A stretch of DNA of 64,000 nt. Origin: Ignelater luminosus. Its lineage: Eukaryota; Arthropoda; Insecta; Coleoptera; Elateridae. Below are positions 59,126 through 64,000 of the stretch, piece by piece (the first letter of the stretch is position 1; the number at the start of each line of letters is the position of its first letter). A model generated the notes under the pieces. It was given only the letters and a program-made list of their open reading frames with translations. It was not told the origin of the DNA and did no database searches. A program made the translations under genes and the position numbers. The stretch lies in contig VTPC01008591.1 in NCBI GenBank assembly GCA_011009095.1, positions 1 through 64,000 of the forward strand. Direction: 5' to 3'.

Positions 59126-59683
59126 ATGTCAAAAAATAGTGTGCGTTTATTATTCTCGATTGTTATTTTCAATAGTTGCAGTGACATTACACCTAATTAT
59201 TTCTTCGATAACTCAGAAGTAGCTGGATTAACCAAAAAAGGTACGCTATTATTTAATTTGCTTCTTTATCATTTAAATCAGTTTTCTTTATTTTTTCAGA
59301 ATGGTTAGCTAAATGTGATGACGTCCTCACTGAAACACAGTTGCATCAGGTTATATTTAACATAAAGGGTTTGTGTACACAACTACGTTGTCTTCGAGAT
59401 AATAATTTAGATGTGTATCTGGGTTTTGATTAGTAAGTGTACAACGCCTTTAATTAATGAATGTTTTTTTAATATACATAAATATTTGTTCAGCTGCATG
59501 AAGTCGTCAACTAGATGCATATATTCTGAACCGGACCCAACTTTACCATATCCTGAATGTTGTCCACGTAGACAATGTAGTGGTTTAAAGTGGAAAATAT
59601 TGGACTACAAGACTTTTGTGGAAAGAAGACATAAAAAGCGAAACATGGTAATGCGAAAAAAAAAGTCGCAGCTTTTAAAGTGA
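59126..59683 (+). CDS. secreted single-domain von Willebrand factor C (SVWC, Vago-like) protein
   Basis: Three exons: 59126-59240, 59300-59432 and 59494-59683. Introns of 59 and 61 bp have consensus ends (G|GTACGC...TTTTTTCAG and TA|GTAAGT...TTTGTTCAG) and keep the frame, giving 145 residues. Residues 1-20 (MSKNSVRLLFSIVIFNSCSD) form a probable signal peptide. The domain has eight cysteines in SVWC order: KC, GLC, LRC, DYC, TRC, ECC and RQC, with the signature PYPECCPRRQC at the end of exon 3's first half. A basic tail (RRHKKRNMVMRKKKSQ) follows. SVWC proteins are small secreted arthropod proteins; Drosophila Vago, induced on viral infection, is the best known, others respond to bacteria or nutrition. 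The function of this copy is inferred from family only. The first residue after the signal and the UTR ends are not determined. Confidence 0.86.
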
Positions 59684-60374
59684 ATTAATTATGAAAAGGT
59701 TTAACTAAATTTCAGAGCTGCTTTACGTAAATTCTAACTAATTATAAGTACGAACAATAATTTTAAATTAATCTTAGTTAATGTTTGTTTATTCGATTTA
59801 ATAGAAATATTTCATAATTTACTATTGTAAGAGGTTATTATAAATTGTTTGCATTCGTACGCAGTTGTTTTCTTTTGCAAAAGATCTTAGATTCAAGATT
59901 CAAGACCATCTTCAGGTTTTAATAATAATAATTGAGATACGACTATTACGTTGTTAAGAATTATAAGATTCTGATTAAGGGATATGGAAAGTTAATATGA
60001 AGAGATAGGACATTTAAGACTGAAGTGTACTCTTATAAAGACCATGAGATACGTTGCCCTAACAAGAAGTGAAAAAAACGCTAATAAAAATAGGCTTTTA
60101 CCTCTAATGATTATTTATTGAATGCAAAATTAGTAGGGCACTAGATTAGTACTGGTGTTTCTTATAAATATCGAAAGACTTGAAACTCAATGAAACGTGA
60201 TATGGCGTACCGAAGGTAAGTGTCAAGTACCTTTAAGAAGATTTGATTTTATGACTTTATGGTTAACAAGCTAAAGGATGATCTTTAAAGTACTAAGGCA
60301 TGACCAAAAAGATGAGCTATTAACGGTCGTGGTTTTTATAGAAGTTCAGAAGTTGGAAATAATTACATTATACA
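59684..60374. other. 3' flank of the SVWC gene
   Basis: Non-coding. Contains a short direct repeat (AGATTCAAGATTCAAG near 59890) and nothing else recognised. Confidence 0.45.
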
Positions 60375-60568
60375 GAGTGTTTCATGAGATATGTACATAC
60401 GCAAAGAGTATGTTCTTGAGAAGAAATAATAAGTAAGTAAAGTCACATAAATTACATACATTGTGGTGCTCTTTAAAATGAACTGAATGGTCGCATGCAA
60501 ATCTCACGATTGTTTCTCACTTGATGGCACGCGTTTTTAATACACTGGCGCTGAATGAACTCAGTTCC

Positions 60569-60805
60569 AGAGTGTACGCATTTTCTCGTGAGCTGTGACC
60601 TTGATTACATAGAAACCAAAAACTGTTTGAAAGATCCTTAATATTAATATTTTATATAATTTTACTTGCATTGCAGATGGAACAATAACATCTCTACAAA
60701 GACGTGAAATATGTATGTATAAAACGAAAATATTAAGGATCTTTCAAGCAGTTTTTTGTTTCTGTGTAATCAAGGTCACAGCTCACGAGAAAATGCGTAC
60801 ACTCT
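60569..60805. mobile_element. palindromic MITE with ~76-bp arms
   Basis: A 237-bp unit whose two arms (60569-60645 and 60730-60805) are near-perfect reverse complements: AGAGTGTACGCATTTTCTCG, GTGAGCTGTGACCTTGATTA and AAGATCCTTAATATT on the left reappear inverted on the right with only a few changes. The 85-bp loop is A+T-rich and non-coding. High arm identity suggests recent activity. The target duplication is unclear (CC/CT next to the arms; a TA on the right side only). Confidence 0.83.
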
Positions 60806-61160
60806 AGTATTAACTTCTATGTCCTATACTATTAAAAAGTTTTAAATCTTTCTTTCTTTTATCACATTTAGAGCATGTTGGGTCCTCCTCTACGACTATG
60901 AGTAACAGGTGTCTTCTAGAATTCCCCAGTACGACACTTCAAAAAAATGCGCAAATAAGTTCATCAGCAACGTTACCACACCATACATTGATCGAGAATC
61001 TTTGGAAATTAGTCTTTGCGATAACACACAGAGTTTAGTCAGGCCATAAATATGTTTGATCCATCGGGAATAGATTGCACCTCATCAGTGAATAAAATGT
61101 ATCTACTACTTAGGACTTTAGGCTCTACATACTGAACTGTTACACATGAATGATATATAT

Positions 61161-61182
61161 TATCTCACTATTTAGTGAGATA
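61161..61182. repeat. perfect short hairpin
   Basis: TATCTCACTA, a TT loop, and TAGTGAGATA: a 10-bp perfect stem inside the fossil transposon region. Confidence 0.7.
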
Positions 61183-61440
61183 TGCCAATGAGAAGCATTC
61201 AAACGTCTTGAAATTCTTCTTGAACTTAATCGAGAATTACGCTCAGTACTTGTCTTGAGAAATTTCCTTTTGTTGTTTCAAAGTTTGCTGCACAATTCTT
61301 GTGGATTTTCAGAAATGACCCATGTCTTCGTGCACGTTCAAAGACACCAGGAGATGTTTAATGATGGGGCGGCTTTTTGTTTGGGAAACGTCATTGCTAC
61401 TTTCTACGAGCAACTCAGTCTGGCTTCGAGTGCGTAGCTA

Positions 61441-62285
61441 GGTAGTTGACCCGGTCTCCGTCCGCGGGTAATGCACTGAAGTTGAAAAGTAGGCAGCTAC
61501 TCCAACGGCAACTCAACGCCCGGTTTAGTAAGACGGGTGCAGTAGCCAACTCCATCTGCCGGTGCCCTTTGCTAGCATCGGGGCGTAGGCCCGGTAGAGT
61601 TTCAATTTCTCAGCCTCGTCCGCAAGGCCTGCTCTGGGGCGGGGCAGGTATCCAGCAACTTCACCACCATTGTTGCAATTCGAGCCCGAGGCTCCTCGAA
61701 TGCAATCACTCCACAGCTGCCGAAATTCAACTTCCGTCCGTCACCCCTGGATAACCCCCTTCCCTCTCCCTTCCTCTTTCGCGAACTGCGAGGGTTTGTG
61801 CTTCTGAAAAAAAACCGTTTGCCCCACCCATCGCCTTCACATCTCTTTACAACCAATCTCAATTCATCATTATTTTCAATCATAATCAATTCAAATCAAT
61901 TAATTTCCACTCAATATAATCCATCTACAACTCCAACTCCATAATAAATTATCTAAAACCTACCACCAGCTCAAACTCAAATGCCACTTCGTCAAGTTCG
62001 CCGTCGTCCGCTGTCTGCAAGAAATCCAGTGCTCCGAATAATCAACACTAGCTTCAACAAAGAATCAAAAGCCAACTCCAACCAACTATCAAGAACCGCC
62101 GCGACGCCAACGAAATCAACAAATCAACATCCAAATCCACGCGCCTCTCAAGCCAACTCTACTGCTTAGCCAAGGCTTCCAAGGACAACATCCAGCAAGT
62201 CGAAGCGCCGACCACAGTTCCACCATTCATCAATACCATTCCACGGGCTGAAGAGAGGTCGAGCGACCTCTAAAGCCGTCGCGTG
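61441..62285 (+). other. GC-rich island, possible 5' part of a retroelement
   Basis: Base composition jumps from A+T-rich to clearly GC-rich at about 61440, becomes C- and CA/AAC-rich from 61850 and drops back at about 62285. Open frames on the plus strand (61446-61754 with RSPSAGNALKLKSRQLLQRQ; a serine/asparagine-rich frame ATSSSSPSSAVCKKSSAPNN near 61982; and 62100-62270 with QVEAPTTVPPFINTIPRAEE) look like the low-complexity start of a retrotransposon ORF1 with a GC-rich leader. No RT follows. A GAGGTCGAGCGACCTC hairpin lies at 62255-62270. Type not established. Confidence 0.35.
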
Positions 62286-64000
62286 TGAAGTAGATTGAAA
62301 TGAATTTGATAGATTTACTAACAAAGGTGTACGGGTTGCTTTTATTTGTTAAGACAGAATGTGCTTCTTACAACATTTAGGCTGAGTATTTTCTTCTTTG
62401 TTAAAGATACTAGAAACCCGTTTAACAGTTTACTAACGATTTAGATTTAGTAAACAGCATTTTCCTTAACTGGATAAATCTGAATTGTATCAGAAAGGTG
62501 ACCATTAAAATCGGAATCCGCTAATAAGTGTGTAACAACAAACCTTAAAAACAGATAGCATTGAAACGTCATGCTTAAACTCTGTCGTCAGCAGTACATG
62601 AGATCGTCTCTCCAGCTCTAGCTCTGATGATCAATCTAAATATAGAAGAAGCAAAAGAACGTGTAGTGACTCACTTGTCGAATTTACTAGTGTTGAAAAT
62701 AAATTGGGCTGAAAAGTTGCGCTTATTAAAAGCCCTATAATTATAACGAAACGAGCTGAGCAAAGATCTAGTTTGTATAGTAAATATGGAGAATAGCCGT
62801 ACTTGGTGGATCAATAAATTGGTTCACCAACCAAAAAACTCTAAATCACAAAAGTGATCCACCAATCCTAACTTTGCTCCATTCTTATATACATTATGTA
62901 TATAGGAACTCTAGTGCTTAGATTCTGGCACCAGAGGTAAGTGAGGTCGTTTCTCTAAAGACACCATGAAACTCTGACGAAAAGAAGGAGGGCAGCCGTG
63001 AACGAAGAAATTGCTTCTAGAGAAAGGATGCTTGATAATGCTACTTCTAATTTGATTTGTAGAACAATAATCAACGCTAAGCTAAAGTTTATTTAAAACT
63101 GAACGATGCAATTCTAACTTGTAATTCTAATTTCTGTTTTGGAAAAAAACTTGCCTTTTTTCTGTTGACAGAAAATACTTCAAGAATACTGTTGAACTCC
63201 TAGTAGAGTACAACCAGTAGAAAAGTGTCTAATTTCACCTACAGGAAACGGGAGGAAGCAAAAGAAACTCGACTCGCATTTTGGCTCAGTATTTCTGCTT
63301 CATGCCCTTAGAGACTACTAGAACATTACCATTAGAAAGGTATCCTTCTTTCCAAAAACGCAATTACTGCAAAAGAGTAAAGAGTACCGTCTGTATTTGT
63401 TTACTTTCCTCTGTTTATATTAATTACATTTTTAGTATTTCATTATGAATTTTATGTACGACGATTCTTACTCTTAGCTTTATGAATTTGTTGTCTCCAG
63501 GTCTACATGTTTTTTTTCAAAATTCTTTGTTATGTTATCATATGGTTTGAGGTGTATTAGTAAATACAATGATGAGATTTGAATAAATCTTGCTGTACTG
63601 GTTTTGAATAAGGAGAAACTATAGCGTTCTCTAGTAACTTCAAACCATTTGGTTAACTAATCTCTTGTTCGGGAAAAGAGTCTTTTTAATTCTTAAACAA
63701 ATAGCACTGTTTATAAAACGCTTACTGTTAGTTACTTATTATAGTTAATATTCGGATTTCTTTTTAAGGTATCATTAGTCTTACGATGATACCTTCTACA
63801 AAAGTTTCCATTTTTATTAAATGAAGACGATCGGACTTAAGACTGCAGGATATTGTTAATTGGCTTAAGCAAAGGAATGATTATGAGAGACAGAGAAATA
63901 ATTTTCTTCCTCTCAGAAGATGACTAAAACAAAAAACTAAATTGGGTTGGGAAGAAAGTTTTTCTCTAACACGTAGTGAACACGGAATTGATGACAGCGA
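62286..64000. other. A+T-rich non-coding end of window
   Basis: No supported gene. Two hairpin-forming inverted repeats are present: TTGGTGGATCA/TGATCCACCAA spanning about 62800-62860, and AAGGTATCAT/ATGATACCTT at about 63765-63795. Confidence 0.45.

Larger units (their letters stand above)
60375..61440 (-). mobile_element. Tc1/mariner-superfamily DDE element fossil
   Basis: The minus strand reads, from about 61330 downward, SSRRISRRLNASHWHIS (helix-turn-helix-like), then near 61100 RYILFTDEVQSIPDG (first catalytic Asp in FTDE), then IAKTNFQRFSINVWCGNVAD. This is the order of a widespread insect transposase group, whose members read LFTDEA-FxRDG ... FSINVWAGIVGDxLIGP. Stops and frameshifts separate the pieces. 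The plus-strand end at 60375, CAGAGTGTTTCATGAG preceded by TA, looks like a CAGGGTGTTTC-type terminal repeat of such elements. The other end is not found; a GC-rich island begins at about 61440. A palindromic MITE is inserted at 60569-60805. Confidence 0.55.

Noticed and set aside
62255-62285. Hairpin followed by CTAA, considered as a Helitron 3' end
   Set aside because: The hairpin touches the CTAA directly instead of lying about 10 bases upstream, and no TC start or Rep/helicase sequence was found.
1-64000. CRISPR arrays, bacterial operons, rRNA genes, multi-gene defence or biosynthetic system
   Set aside because: No regularly spaced repeats, ribosomal signatures or clustered co-directional genes are present; the window is insect-like and transposon-rich.

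Overview
The window is A+T-rich nuclear DNA from an insect or a close arthropod relative. Long non-coding stretches are littered with decayed transposons (mariner, Tc1-like, three hAT elements, RTE-type and other non-LTR retrotransposons, a solo LTR). One short intron-containing gene has a typical insect protein family signature. Nothing looks prokaryotic: there are no operons, rRNA, tRNA or CRISPR. The mariner and hAT families and the short introns would fit a beetle, but the sequence alone does not settle the order.

The best host gene is at 59126-59683 (+). It has three exons with consensus splice sites and encodes about 145 residues: a signal peptide, an eight-cysteine single-domain von Willebrand factor C (SVWC, Vago-like) domain and a basic tail. 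A second, much weaker host candidate on the minus strand (56.9-58.4 kb) has three open segments that follow the order of an ionotropic receptor.

Layout. 0.9-2.4 kb: 3' end of a non-LTR retrotransposon abutting a Tc1-type transposase remnant. 2.4-10.1 kb: non-coding, with a possible core promoter near 9.05 kb. 10.1-11.4 kb: a complete mariner with perfect 28-bp terminal repeats and a transposase carrying one stop and one frameshift. 14.1-16.7 kb: an integrase fossil and an antisense non-LTR element broken by a C-rich insert. 17.8-18.2 kb: a DDE transposase fossil. 26.35-29.51 kb: a hAT element (ZMYM1/DUF4371 type) with 8-bp target duplication. 30.7-33.6 kb: a nearly full-length, decayed RTE-like element ending in a GAA run. 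36.2-41.9 kb: three copies of an approximately 435-bp repeat; the second and third form long inverted ends around a gene remnant with a CXC domain. 42.8-43.6 kb: a deleted mariner. 47.03-47.36 kb: a solo LTR. 49.67-53.15 kb: a second hAT (BED-finger transposase) with a mariner inserted in its coding region. 53.59-55.58 kb: a third hAT containing an inner inverted-repeat element. 60.4-61.4 kb: a Tc1/mariner-like fossil carrying a short palindromic MITE. 61.4-62.3 kb: a GC-rich island.

The mobile elements do not act together. They are independent insertions of different ages, and four places show nesting. Every transposase or reverse transcriptase here carries stops, frameshifts or deletions. 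I did not find a convincing new multi-gene system. The most unusual items are the long-inverted-repeat element with the CXC gene, the precisely restorable mariner-in-hAT nest, and the SVWC gene.
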